The position numbers and the translations under genes are program-made. A DNA stretch of 64,000 nt from Ashinkailepas kermadecensis. Lineage: Eukaryota; Arthropoda; Thecostraca; Neolepadidae. Shown piece by piece: positions 46,001 through 56,176 of this stretch (positions are counted from its first letter, which is position 1; each line of letters starts with the position of its first letter). The notes beneath the pieces were generated by a model. The model did not search any database. It had not been told where the DNA came from and saw nothing but the letters and a program-made list of their open reading frames with translations. The DNA is taken from positions 62,001 through 126,000 of the forward strand of contig JAOTOM010003819.1 of the NCBI GenBank assembly GCA_034440615.1. The letters are read 5' to 3'.

Positions 46001-49000
46001 AACGCGAGCGCCTCTCGTGTATAAGCAGTGCTTTACCAGATAAACAAGCAACAGACCGTTTTGCTCTGACGTATTGACTCAGTTGTATGTACTGAACTCA
46101 GTACTGAACAAACCAGATGCGTAAATTGTGTTGAACTGCTGGTTCATAAGAAGACAAGTAGATTACAAATCACAGACCAAAATTTGGGAAGCTGTTAATG
46201 TGTCCATTGTCAAACAGTCCCGCTTGGCAGCATCTCCAGATGAGCGCACTGTCGCAATGCTTCTAAACATAAATGCAGCATTGCGAGGCTGGCGGGTGAC
46301 CAATGCGCAAATCAAGATGATAATGAAGGAATGTCAGCACAAACGCATGTTACTGCACTTGTCAAAGGTCAAATCATAGCGAAGTCCTCTCAAGCATGCT
46401 GGACACAAACTATTCATCTTGCAGGGCGCTGGGGTTGTGGAAGCTCGTAGCTCGTAAAGACCATCGAAAACAGAAGCCGTACAAACACAAAAAAAACTCA
46501 AATGCATGCTGAGAACATTTCGGTTCAGCGAACATGGACAGGTCTCAACAACCCCTACTGCTACGAAGCCGTCAAACACACGCAAAAGCTAGACAAAACC
46601 ACGCGACGCAAAATCAAACAAAATAAAACATGCCCCAGGGTACATGATCCGAAAATAAAAATATTTACAGGCGGCGACAACACGAAGCGACGGCTCGGGT
46701 GGCCAGGAGCGGCCATCCAGCTGACTGGCTGCACCACCGGGGGACCACCACCAGCGTGTCACACCATCAGCAACTCACCGAACTCGTACTGATCGCCCTT
46801 GCTCTGGTCGCGGCCGGGTGGCGCCGCCTCGGGAAGTGGCGCGACGCTGCCCGCCGCCAGCGTGTCGGTGATCACGGCGCTCGCCGCCTCGGGTGTGGTC
46901 GGCTCGTCGGTCGGCTTAGTGCCCACGAACGCCGTCTCCAGCCAGACGGGCCTCTTGGAGGGCGACGTGGAGCGCGAGCCGCGCGCGCCGGCCGGCGAGC
47001 GGCGGCGCGACCGTGGCGAGCCGCCTCCGCGGCCCATGTCACTCACACTGCCCTGGTTGGACGTGCTAGCCGCCGAGTCAAAGTAATGCACTATGGCGCT
47101 GGTCACCTCCTTGATGGAGCTGTGGATGTCCACGTCGGGCGGCAGCGGCCGCACGGGCCCCACGAAGCCGCTGCTGTCGGCGGCGCGCGGCAGACTCAGC
47201 GGCGGCGCGCTCAGGTTGCCCTCGCTGCGGTTGCGCGCGAAGCTGGTGGCCAGCCGGTCGACGGGCGTCTGGTAGCCCTGACTGAGCCGCTCCTGACTGC
47301 GCCAGCCCATGTATGGCCGCTGGCCGACCCGCCCGCCGCTCAGACTGCCGCCGGCGCTGCCCACCGGGCTCTGCGTGCCGCTGCTCGTCTGCGAGACGCG
47401 CGCCGAGCCGTACCGGTACATGCCGCCGCCGTAGTAGAGACCGCTGCGGTCACTGGGCGCCGGCGACGCGGCGCCCGAGCCGGGGCTGGTGAGACTCTCG
47501 CGCGAGGTGGTGCGCACGTAGCGCCAGTCCGGCGGCCGCACGCGCGTCGGGATCACCACCTTGGACTGGGCGGTGGGCGTGGTGCACCGGCTGGACTGCA
47601 GCGACTCCTTGGACGTCGACTTGGAGTTGAAGCCCGACCAGCCACCTGCGGGACCGAGTGTCGGCGTGAGACGCAGATCAGGCGAACACTTGGCGTGCTG
47701 CATGGCTGCGACACGTGTGCCGAGGGATGGCAAGCGTTCACCAGAGATGAGAGCAGCTAGACGCACATGGGGCAGCCGGTACAGCCGGTGCAGCCGGTAC
47801 AGCCGGTACAGCCGGTGCAGCCGGTACAGCCAGTGCAGCTCGAAAATACGTTGTTTTGCTTCGAAACTAGCCAAGCCAAGGTAAATTCAGTCCGTGCTGG
47901 GTGCTGGCAACGGAAACGGACGGCATACTCTTGACCCTTGTTCCCACAATTGGCAAGAAGACCACACCAGATTTGAGAGCAGCAAATTGTACCAAAATTA
48001 CGACAACCGAATGGAAAGAAACGCAAACGTACAACTCGCAAGGACCATGTGACAGAAGCACTTCACTCACATTAACTTTCTTTGTACATTGATGAACAGG
48101 AGCATATCCCCATCCTGTGCAGGAAAATACACCCATGATTGAAGTTCACACCATCATTGCACCGCCCGATACATGGGGTAAAGGGCAGAAAAGGAAGAAT
48201 ATAACCTCATGCCTCACCACCTCCAGGGGTGTCGGACACATCGCACTACTGTCAGACCACTGCACTCTTCGAAGCTTCAGCTCATATCTTGTTCCAACTA
48301 ATGACGATGAAATGAAGTATTGCAACATAAAACCGCAATATTTCCATCAATTCAAACCGAAGTTGTTATAATGTGCGATTCAAGCTTACTCTTGTTGCAT
48401 GTTTACAATTCGTGACTGGAAAGTTTATAGGCTTTCCTCCTACGGGAGGAAACATGTGATATATCGTTGAAGTGAGATAGATAGCTTGTACCCAACATGC
48501 CATACCTTATAAGGTATGTTGACTAACATGATGAAATGGGGTCAGCTCGACGCATTCTGTCTAAAGGCTGTTCTGTGCCGTTTTTGAGAACACAAGGAGG
48601 CACAGTTGAAGAAAGGCAAGCAGGTGCGCCTAGATGCTTTCGGTACGGCTAGCGGAGCCCAAAGCGATGTCATTGTGTTGCTGATCCACTAGAGATAACG
48701 GAGCCCAAAGCGATGTCATTGTGTTGCTGATCCACTACAGATAACGGAGCCCAAAGCGATGTCATTGTGTTGCTGATCCACTAGATAACGGAGCCCAAAG
48801 CGATGTCATTGTGTTGCTGATCCACTAGAGATAACGGAGCCCAAAGCGATGTCATTGTGCTGCTGATCCACTAGAGATAACGGAGCCCAAAGCGATGTCA
48901 TTGTGTTGCTGATCCACTACAGATAACGGAGCCCAAAGCGATGTCATTGTGTTGCTGATCCACTAGAGATAACGGAGCCCAAAGCGATGTCATTGTGTTG

Positions 49001-51405
49001 CTGATCCACTACAGATAACGGAGCCCAAAGCGATGTCAATGTGTTGTTGATCCACTACAGATAACGGAGCCCAAAGCGATGTCATTGTGTTGCTGATCCA
49101 CTACAGATAACGGAGCCCAAAGCGATGTCATTGTGTTGCTGATCCACTACAGATAACGGAGCCCAAAGCGATGTCATTGTGTTGCTGATCCACTAGATAA
49201 CGGAGCCCAAAGCGATGTCATTGTGTTGCTGATCCACTACAGATAACGGAGCCCAAAGCGATGTCATTGTGTTGTTGATCCACTACAGATAACGGAGCCC
49301 AAAGCGATGTCATTGTGTTGCTGATCCACTAGATAACGGAGCCCAAAGCGATGTCATTGTGTTGCTGATCCACTAGAGATAGCGGAGCCCAAAGCGATGT
49401 CATTGTGTTGTTGATCCACTACAGATAACGGAGCCCAAAGCGATGTCATTGTGTTGTTGATCCACTACAGATAACGGAGCCCAAAGCGATGTCATTGTGT
49501 TGCTGATCCACTAGATAACGGAGCCCAAAGCGACGTCATTATGTTGCTGATCCACTACACAACCAGAACAAGACGGGCGGTGATGTATCATTTTGTCATA
49601 GGCGTCTACCCGCGCCGTACCTTGCCACTCAGTGACAAGTTTCCTGTCCCTCGGTGCATGGGAGATGGCCTCATGAAAATCTGATGTGCTCCGTAAAGCC
49701 ACACACCGTCTCCGCCGCCGGCCGCTGGTGGGCTCTGCAGCGCAGTGTAGATGAACTGCTGGCATGCCCCACAGTTCCGGGTGCTGTAGTACGTAAAAAA
49801 AGAGCTCAGCACTCTGCTCCAGATCCTGGCACAATGGCAATTTTTGCAGCATTATAGAACGTTAATGTAGCTTCTGGTGTATGCCCATTGTGAAGAGAAA
49901 AAGCTCGCTGGCGCATACGGCATTCTTGCACATGACAGCATGACGCTGCACCTAGGCACGCACAGCTTCACAGCTTCACAGCTTCACAGCTTCACAGCTT
50001 CACAGCTTCACAGCTTCACGAAACCTGCCGAAGGTGCCCCTTCTTCGGGGGACAATTCATCACGCCAGTATCGCCTAACATGAGAATGTCTGGGTTCTGC
50101 TGTTCCAAGTCATTCTGTGGGTATTCTCCGGGAGCTGACACCGGTGGCGCAGCCAGGAGCAGACAATAATCTACATGGACGTCGCCATGCTGTGAGAGGC
50201 GAGTCCGCTTACGCGATGCTCTGATGTTTCATCTTTGGTGGCGGCGAAGAGCTGGGCAGAACAGATGTGGAATGTGCCCTAGACCAGCTGCCGAGTTTAG
50301 ATGGGTGGAACAGTTCACGGAATAACGGAGGTGAGACTGTGAGAGCCAGCTGCTAGGTGCAGTGTAGTGTGGTGGCACGGTCACCGGGTGCAGTGTAGTG
50401 TGGTGGCACGGTCACCGGGTGCAGTGTAGTGTGGTGGCAAGGCCACCGGGTGCAGTGTAGTGTGGTTGGTTATTGGTTTTACGACACGTCGACCGTTGGG
50501 TCATGTAGCGTCGCCAATCTCTCACGCCGATTGGTCGCGGGCGAAGAGTAGTGACAGGTGAGACTCGAACCCACAACCTTTCGATTGTGAGACGAGCATC
50601 TTACCCCTAGACCACTCGTCCCCACCAGTGTAGTGTGGTGGCACGGCCGCCGGGTGCAGTGTAGTGTGGTGGCACGGCCGCCGGGTGCAGTGTAGTGTGG
50701 TGGCACGGCCGCCGGGTGCAGTGTAGTGTGGTGGCACGGCCGCCGGGTGCAGTGTAGTGTGGTGGCACGGCCGCCGGGTGCAGTGTAGTGTGGTGGCACG
50801 GCCGCCGGGTGCAGTGTAGTGTGGTGGCACGGCCGCCGGGTGCAGTGTAGTGTGGTGACACGGCCGCCAGGTGCAGTGTAGTGTGGTGGCATGGCCGCCG
50901 GGCACAGTGTAATGCAGTGGAGCAGTTCACCAATGAGTTGGAACTATGCCATGTATCGGCCGGCAGCCGGCAGCCGCTGCCCAGGGCGGTGCCGGCGGCC
51001 CACCGGCGACACCCTGTGTACTTACTACTCACCCGCTAGGGAGCCGGAACCCGTCCACTGGCAACACCCTGTGAGCTCACCACTCACCTGCCAGTGAGTC
51101 AGAGCCACACCGGCAACACCCTGTGTACTACTACCCACCCGCTAGGGAGCCGGAACCCGTCCACTGGCAACACCCTGTGAGCTCACCACTCACCTGCCAG
51201 TGAGTCAGAGCCACACCGGCAACACCCTGTGTTCTTACTACTCACCCGCTAGGGAGCCGGAGCCGTAGTCCCTGCGCAGGGGCGACTCGTGTTTGGCGGA
51301 TTTCTTGTACCACTCGGGTGTGTTGAGGTTGCGCAACGACCTCTGGAAGCTCAGCTCGTGCTCGCTCATCTGGCGTTCGCCCCGCATCAGCTCATTCTCG
51401 GGCGG
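38504..51405 (-). CDS. AJM1-like: AJM1-like (apical junction component 1) protein with MYND-type zinc finger, 4 visible exons
   Basis: Minus-strand exons 51405-51246, 47645-46779, 44122-43865 and 40032-38504 all have consensus splice sites and join in phase 1 at every junction, giving 937 residues and a TGA stop. The N-terminal ~600 residues are serine/proline-rich and look disordered. The short motif [WY]-x-ET-x-[FL]-VGT occurs twice. A zinc finger (residues about 625-670) has C-x4-C, CHNC, CSRDC and H-x3-C ligands, a MYND-like pattern. A compact ~265-residue C-terminal domain follows, with 'GLLKIFFPSPESADDFL', 'LVLYIVICVFNEMPL' and 'GNTFMCLIMPDASPEQLLKI'. This organisation fits AJM1-family proteins of apical cell junctions (family identity inferred from memory of the architecture). 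I see no start codon in good context in the first visible exon, so the 5' end is incomplete. Confidence 0.72.
40045..42110. repeat. 136-bp higher-order minisatellite (about 15 units) filling an AJM1-like intron
   Basis: Each 136-bp unit holds three ~45-bp subunits with ACCGAGGTACAGGTCACTGA or close variants. 'gccacgtatgtcacgccacc' recurs at 40239, 40375 and 40511. The array stops within about 15 bp of the splice acceptor of the terminal exon; the branch/pyrimidine region ('cctacatctctgtgatc' on the minus strand) looks like a diverged unit. Confidence 0.92.
42111..43864 (-). other. Rest of AJM1-like intron 3, no gene seen
   Basis: 42.1-42.5 kb is a decayed continuation of the CAGGT-rich array. 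After that, unique AT-rich sequence with no conserved frame. Confidence 0.45.
43865..44122 (-). CDS. AJM1-like gene, third visible exon
   Basis: Acceptor GCCGCTGCAG then TG GCG CCC; donor GTGAGTGCG after GCT GCC G. 258 nt. Contains 'VEDVLDSLLALPG', a Ser/Arg stretch and 'VLYETSLVGTRYYDH'. Confidence 0.85.
44123..46778 (-). other. AJM1-like intron 2, no gene seen
   Basis: Mostly unique AT-balanced sequence. A 44-bp direct repeat 'acgatatgacactctgccct' at about 44833 and 44880. Unlike the neighbouring introns it holds no minisatellite. Confidence 0.45.
46779..47645 (-). CDS. AJM1-like gene, second visible exon
   Basis: Acceptor 'actcggtcccgcag' then GT GGC TGG TCG GGC; donor GTGAGTTGC after GAG TTC G. 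867 nt. Serine/glycine/arginine-rich; includes 'RVRPPDWRYVRTTSRESLTS', 'DIHSSIKEVTSAIVHYFDSA', 'RPVWLETAFVGTKP' and acidic C-terminus. The helical 'SSIKEVTSAIVHYF' stretch is the only strongly ordered-looking part. Confidence 0.87.
47765..47840 (+). repeat. 9-bp microsatellite (CAGCCGGTA)n
   Basis: About 8 units of CAGCCGGTR, 120 bp upstream (minus sense) of the second visible exon. Confidence 0.9.
47841..48650. other. Intronic unique sequence, no gene seen
   Basis: Contains an 18-bp perfect palindrome CATACCTTATAAGGTATG near 48500 and a TTTCCTCC/GGAGGAAA hairpin near 48432. No coding evidence. Confidence 0.4.
48652..49560 (+). repeat. ~46-bp minisatellite (about 19 units) in AJM1-like intron 1
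   Basis: Units contain CGGAGCCCAAAGCGATGTCA, then TTGTGTTGCTGATCCACTA and CAGATAA or GAGATAA. Two to five length variants differ by 2-3 bp in the last part. Confidence 0.93.
49966..50018 (+). repeat. 9-bp microsatellite (CAGCTTCA C-type)
   Basis: Six to seven copies of CACAGCTT in tandem. Confidence 0.9.
50355..50900 (+). repeat. 31-bp minisatellite (about 12 units) interrupted by a SINE
   Basis: Unit GTGGTGGCACGGCCGCCGGG plus TGCAGTGTAGT. The SINE at 50466-50625 splits it into about 3.5 and 9 units. Confidence 0.93.
50466..50625 (-). mobile_element. tRNA-derived SINE, copy 3
   Basis: Same structure as copies 1 and 2: minus-strand head GGGGACGAGTGGTCTAGGGG, B box GGTTCGAGTCTC, tail AAAACCAATAACCAACC. 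Flanks carry CAGTGTAGTGTGG at 50453-50465 and 50626-50638, but that word is also part of the host 31-bp unit, so the duplication is only consistent. Confidence 0.9.
51025..51245 (-). repeat. ~105-115-bp tandem repeat carrying copies of a splice donor
   Basis: On the minus strand, 'ccggctccctagcgggtgag' is the end of the first visible AJM1-like exon plus its donor (51265-51241). Two further copies of the same exon-end and donor words follow in the intron, near 51150-51130 and 51050-51025, one with GTGGGT in place of GTGAGT. Interspersed CAACACCCTGTG and CACCTGCCAGTGAGTCAGAG words complete the unit. Confidence 0.85.
51246..51405 (-). CDS. AJM1-like gene, first visible exon
   Basis: Acceptor 'gtgcccgtttcag' then CCG CCC GAG AAT; donor GTGAGTAGT after GCG G. 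160 nt, phase 0 in, phase 1 out. Codes for 'RQMSEHELSFQRSLRNLN', then 'TPEWYKKSAKHESPLRRD', a charged conserved-looking block. The acceptor implies at least one more upstream exon. Confidence 0.83.
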
Positions 51406-52140
51406 CTGAAACGGGCACAACACTGCTGAAACACAGCCAAAACACCAGTACCGCACTGCTGGCGCGCCGCTGGTGTAATGATGATGAAGTAATGCCGTGC
51501 ACCACATACTTCCGACACGGACGAGGACCCGCAACCTCCCACAACATGCAGCCACAAGATGATCACATTCATCAGCAAGCTACCGATACAATGAAGCTGT
51601 TGCTGAAATTCGACGCGCTGCAATATTAATGTTTGGACGATAAGATGAGACACAGGTGTGAAAATCCATTACTGAGATCAGTCTAGCCTGACTATGGCAC
51701 GAGGAAGGAAACGAGAAGCAGTGACGGCGAGCGCTGATTGGATACGGTTCGGCGCATGGGTGCGGAGCTGGGGATCCGCTATCCGATGTTCCGGCGTCTG
51801 GGTGGGGTGGGGGTGGGGGGCTGGTAATCGGCTACCAGGTTTTCCGGCGTCTGGATGCCGAGCTGGTGATCGGCTGCCCGATGTTCCGGCGTCTTGGTGG
51901 TGGGCTGGTGGCCAACTACCAGGTGTCACGGTGCCTGGGTGGTGGGCTGGTGATCGGCTTCCGGGTGTTTCGGCACCTTGGTGGGGGCTAGTGATCGGCC
52001 ACTCGATATCTGGGGAGTCCGGGTATGGTGTGGGTGTGGGTGTGGGGTTGAGGGTTGATGGCGAGAGGCAGTTTGGTGATTCGGCAACATTTTACTTGTG
52101 ATCAGGGGTGGTTGTGAGGTGGTTGTCCGGTGGAGGGGCG
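51406..52140. other. Intronic or 5' flanking sequence, no gene seen
   Basis: 51.76-52.0 kb is a degenerate 'ggtgatcggctnccngntgtt' repeat with ~48-bp spacing. No supported gene. Confidence 0.45.
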
Positions 52141-52149
52141 GCAGTCAGG

Positions 52150-53515
52150 TGATGGCTAGGTGCTGGTCAGGTGGTGCCGAGGTGCTGGTCAGGTGGTGAC
52201 TAGGTGCTGATCAGGTGGTGACTAGGTGCTGATCAGGTGATGACTAGGTGCTGATCAGGTGGTGACTAGGTGCTGGTCAGGTGGTGCCGAGGTGCTGGTC
52301 AGGTGGTGACTAGATGCTGGTCAGGTGATGGCTAGGTGCTGGTCAGGTGGTGCCGAGGTGCTGGTCAGGTGGTGACTAGGTGCTGATCAGGTGGTGACTA
52401 GGTGCTGATCAGGTGGTGCCGAGGTGCTGGTCAGGTGGTGCCGAGGTGCTGGTCAGGTGGTGACTAGGTGCTGATCAGGTGGTGACTAGGTGCTGATCAG
52501 GTGGTGACTAGGTGCTGGTCAGGTGGTACCGAGGTGCTGGTCAGGTGGTGCCGAGGTGCTGGTCAGGTGGTGACTAGGTGCTGATCAGGTGGTGACTAGG
52601 TGCAGATCAGGTGGTGACTAGGTGCTGATCAGGTGGTGCCGAGGTGCTGGTCAGGTGGTGACTAGGTGCTGGTCAGGTGGTGACTAGGTGCTGATCAGGT
52701 GGTGCCGAGGTGCTGGTCAGGTGGTGACTAGGTGCTGATCAGGTGGTGACTAGGTGCTGGTCAGGTGGTGACTAGGTGCTGGTCAGGTGGTGCCGAGGTG
52801 CTGGTCAGGTGGTGACTAGGTGCTGATCAGGTGGTGACTAGGTGCAGATCAGGTGGTGACTAGGTGCTGATCAGGTGGTGCCGAGGTGCTGGTCAGGTGG
52901 TGACTAGGTGCAGATCAGGTGGTGACTAGGTGCTGATCAGGTGGTGACTAGGTGCTGATCAGGTGGTGCCGAGGTGCTGGTCAGGTGGTGACTAGGTGCT
53001 GATCAGGTGGTGACTAGGTGCTGGTCAGGTGGTGACTAGGTGCTGATCAGGTGGTGACTAGGTGCTGGTCAGGTGGTGCCGAGGTGCTGGTCAGGTGGTG
53101 ACTAGGTGCTGATCAGGTGGTGACTAGGTGCAGATCAGGTGGTGACTAGGTGCTGATCAGGTGGTGCCGAGGTGCTGGTCAGGTGGTGACTAGGTGCAGA
53201 TCAGGTGGTGACTAGGTGCTGATCAGGTGGTGACTAGGTGCTGATCAGGTGGTGCCGAGGTGCTGGTCAGGTGGTGACTAGGTGCTGATCAGGTGGTGAC
53301 TAGGTGCAGATCAGGTGGTGACTAGGTGCTGATCAGGTGGTGACTAGGTGCAGATCAGGTCGTGCCGAGGTGCTGATCAGGTGGTGACTAGGTGCAGATC
53401 AGGTGGTGCCGAGGTGCTGGTCAGGTGGTGACTAGGTGCTGATCAGGTGGTGACTAGGTGCAGATCAGGTCGTGCCGAGGTGCTGATCAGGTGGATGCGA
53501 GGTGCTGGCCAGGTG
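52150..53515 (+). repeat. 22-bp minisatellite, about 62 units
   Basis: Two unit types, TGACTAGGTGCTGATCAGGT+GG and TGCCGAGGTGCTGGTCAGGT+GG, alternate in longer recurring strings, which shows higher-order copying. Stops occur in all frames. Confidence 0.95.
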
Positions 53516-53565
53516 GTGGCAGGGCGACGGTCAGCACAGTTATCAATGCGTCGGACGAGGAGGCG

Positions 53566-53960
53566 TAGATGCGGACCAGGACAGGTCCGGATGAAGGCCC
53601 GGACCAAGACAGATCGGGGCGGTGAAGGTCCGGACCAAGACAGGTCAGGGCGGTGAAGGCCGGGGCCAAGACAGGTCAGGGCGGTGAAGGCCCGGACCAA
53701 GACAGGTCAGGGCGGTGAAGGCCGGGGCCAAGACAGGTCAGGGCGGTGAAGGCCCGGACCAAGACAGGTCAGGGCGGTGAAGGCCCGGACCAGGACAGAT
53801 CGGGGCGGTGAAGGCCCGGACCAGGACAGGTCAGGGCGGTGAAGGCCGGGGCCAAGGCAGGTCGGGGCGGTGAAGGCCCAGACCAGGACAGGTCAGGGCG
53901 GTGAAGGCCCGGACCAGGACAGATCAGGGCGGTGAAGGCCGGGGCCAAGACAGGTCGCGC
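53566..53960 (+). repeat. 31-bp minisatellite, about 12 units
   Basis: Unit around GACAGGTCAGGGCGGTGAAG and GCCCGGACCA; alternates GCCCGGACC and GCCGGGGCC versions. Confidence 0.93.
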
Positions 53961-54755
53961 GGCTCAACTAGAGCAGAACGACGAGGTGTAGGTTCGAACC
54001 AGGGAAAATAATCAGATACCCAAGCCGCCTGGGCAGGTCGGGTCGGTTGGGATCAGCGCCAGAGCAGAAACGTGTAGGTTCGAGCCACCGGCAGGTGCAC
54101 CAGCCCGGCTCCCGCAGACTGAACCACCCAGGTAGTTCAATCTGGAAGGCGATGTTCCAGTAACGGTACCAGGTACGCCACTGATTGTATTTCCCACCGA
54201 CATAGGAAAACACGGTGCCAAAGGAAGTCTGATCAAGGCTCATGGTGAAGTCACAACCGCCTCAGTACAAGCTGCAGACTGCAGTCGAGGCAGGCTGCAG
54301 CCAAAACAGAATGTAGACTGCAGCCGAGCTCAGACTAGCGAATGCAGCCGAGCCAGACTGCAGACGTCCAGTGGTGGCAGTGGTTGCGCGTCCGTCGGAT
54401 GGCCGAGACTTGGCCAGTGCCGTGCGGCAGCTGGCAATACCATCGACTGTACCGGGCGGGAGGCCGTCCGGGCCGAGACTTGGCCAGTGCCGTGCGGCAG
54501 CTGGCAATACCATCGACTGTACCGGGCGGCAGGCCGTCCGGGCCGAGACGTCGTGTCAGCGTCCTTAGTGACATCACGTATTCACATCTCGATGCTGGGC
54601 ATGAGACCTTGTCGAACTCCTGTGCAGTGATTCTGCAGTACAGCACACGAAGTGACGTCGCAGCACAAAGGCGCATACATTGCAATAATACAATCGACAC
54701 GAGTTACCGCTCGTCAGTGATTGATTGACTGATTTATTGATTGTGTTTACGGCGT
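53961..54755. other. Non-coding stretch with a ~76-bp duplication
   Basis: 'gccgagacttggccagtgcc' followed by GTGCGGCAGCTGGCAATACC and ATCGACTGTACCGGGCGG occurs twice (about 54402 and 54472). 54720-54750 is a decayed GATT-rich tail like the SINE/LINE tail. No gene supported. Confidence 0.6.
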
Positions 54756-54759
54756 GGGG

Positions 54760-55975
54760 GCACGGCCGTCTCAGCACGTCCCACTGCACGCCGGGCCAGT
54801 GGAGCCGTGTGGGGGCGCGGCCGTCTCAGCACGTCCCACTGCACGCCGGGCCAGTGGAGCAGTATTGGGGCACGGCCGTCTCAGCACGTCCCACTGCACG
54901 CCGGACCAGTGGGGCCGTGTGGGGGCGGCTATCTCAGCACGTCCCACTGCGCGCCGGGGCGATGGGGCCGCGCCGGGGCAGCCGTCTCAGCACGCCGGGC
55001 TAGTGGAGCTGTGTGGGGGCGGCTATCTCAGCACGTCCCACTGCACGCCGGGCCAGTGGAGCTGTGTGGGGGGCCGCCGTCTCAGCACGTCCCACTGCAC
55101 GCCGGGCCAGTGGAGCTGTGTGGGGGCGGCCGTCTCAGCACGTCCCACTGCACGCCGGGCCAGTGGAGCTGTGTGGGGGCCGCCGTCTCAGCACGTCCCA
55201 CTGCACGTCGGGCCAGTGGAGCTGTGTGGGGGCGGCCGTTTCAGCACGTCCCACTGCACGCCGGGCCAGTGGAGCTGTGTGGGGGCCGCCGTCTCAGCAC
55301 GTCGCACTGCACGCCGGGCCAGTGGAGCTGTGTGGGGGCACGGCCGTCTCAGCACGTCCCACTGCACGCCGGGCCAGTGGAGCTGTGTGGGGGCCGCCGT
55401 CTCAGCACGTCCCACTGCACGTCGGGCCAGTGGAGCTGTGTGGGGGCGGCCGTTTCAGCACGTCCCACTGCACGCCGGGCCAGTGGAGCTGTGTGGGGGC
55501 CGCCGTCTCAGCACGTCGCACTGCACGCCGGGCCAGTGGAGCTGTGTGGGGGCACGGCCGTCTCAGCACGTCCCACTGCACGCCGGGCCAGTGGAGCCGT
55601 GTGGGGGCGGCAGTCTCAGCACGCCGGGCCAGTGGAGCTGTGTGGGGGCGCGGCCGTCCCAGCACGTCCCACTGCACGCCGGGCCAGTGGAGCAGTATTG
55701 GGGCACGGCCGTCTCAGCACGTCCCACTGCACGCCGGACCAGTGGGGCCGTGTGGGGGCGGCTATCTCAGCACGTCCCACTGCGCGCCGGGGCGATGGGG
55801 CCGCGCCGGGGCAGCCGTCTCAGCACGCCGGGCTAGTGGAGCTGTGTGGGGGCGGCTATCTCAGCACGTCCCACTGCACGCCGGGCCAGTGGAGCCGTGT
55901 GGGGGCGGCAGTCTCAGCACGCCGGGCCAGTGGAGCTGTGTGGGGGCGCGGCCGTCCCAGCACGTCCCACTGCAC
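54760..55975 (+). repeat. ~53-bp GC-rich minisatellite, about 23 units with large higher-order duplications
   Basis: Unit 'tctcagcacgtcccactgca', CGCCGGGCCAGTGGAGCTGT and GTGGGGGC. A block of about 210 bp near 54820-55030 is repeated almost exactly near 55650-55860, and another near 55195-55340 recurs near 55425-55570. On the minus strand the unit resembles the end of the possible exon at 55976-56176. Open frames up to 489 codons switch reading phase and are repeat artefacts. Confidence 0.92.
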
Positions 55976-56176
55976 GGCGAGCTGGTGGAGCCGTGCGCTG
56001 CCGCCGATGTACCCGATCGGCCGGCCCGGCACCGACCGACACCGCTCGCCGCCGTCGACCTCTCTGACCGACCGGCCGAACTGGGTCAGCACGGCTTCCC
56101 AGAACCGGGAGGCCCCCGCGCCGAACGCCCGGCTCCCGGAGGCCTCGTGCACAGCCTGCGCGGCAACCTTCACGGG
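55976..56176 (-). CDS. Possible upstream exon (unidentified, maybe of the AJM1-like gene)
   Basis: Minus-strand acceptor-like 'ctactgtctgcccccag' is followed by an open frame starting PVKVAAQAVHEASGSRAF and continuing 'RFWEAVLTQFGRSVREVDGG', 'RPIGYIGGSARLHQLA'. A GTGCAG at 55975 would be a weak donor in phase 0, the phase needed by the exon at 51405. The composition (mixed hydrophobic, aromatic and charged residues) looks more protein-like than the surrounding array frames. No family recognised; GC bias alone could keep it open. Confidence 0.3.

Noticed and set aside
46699..47760. 353-codon plus-strand frame
   Set aside because: Shadow of the minus-strand AJM1-like second exon; arginine/alanine-rich with no conserved motif.
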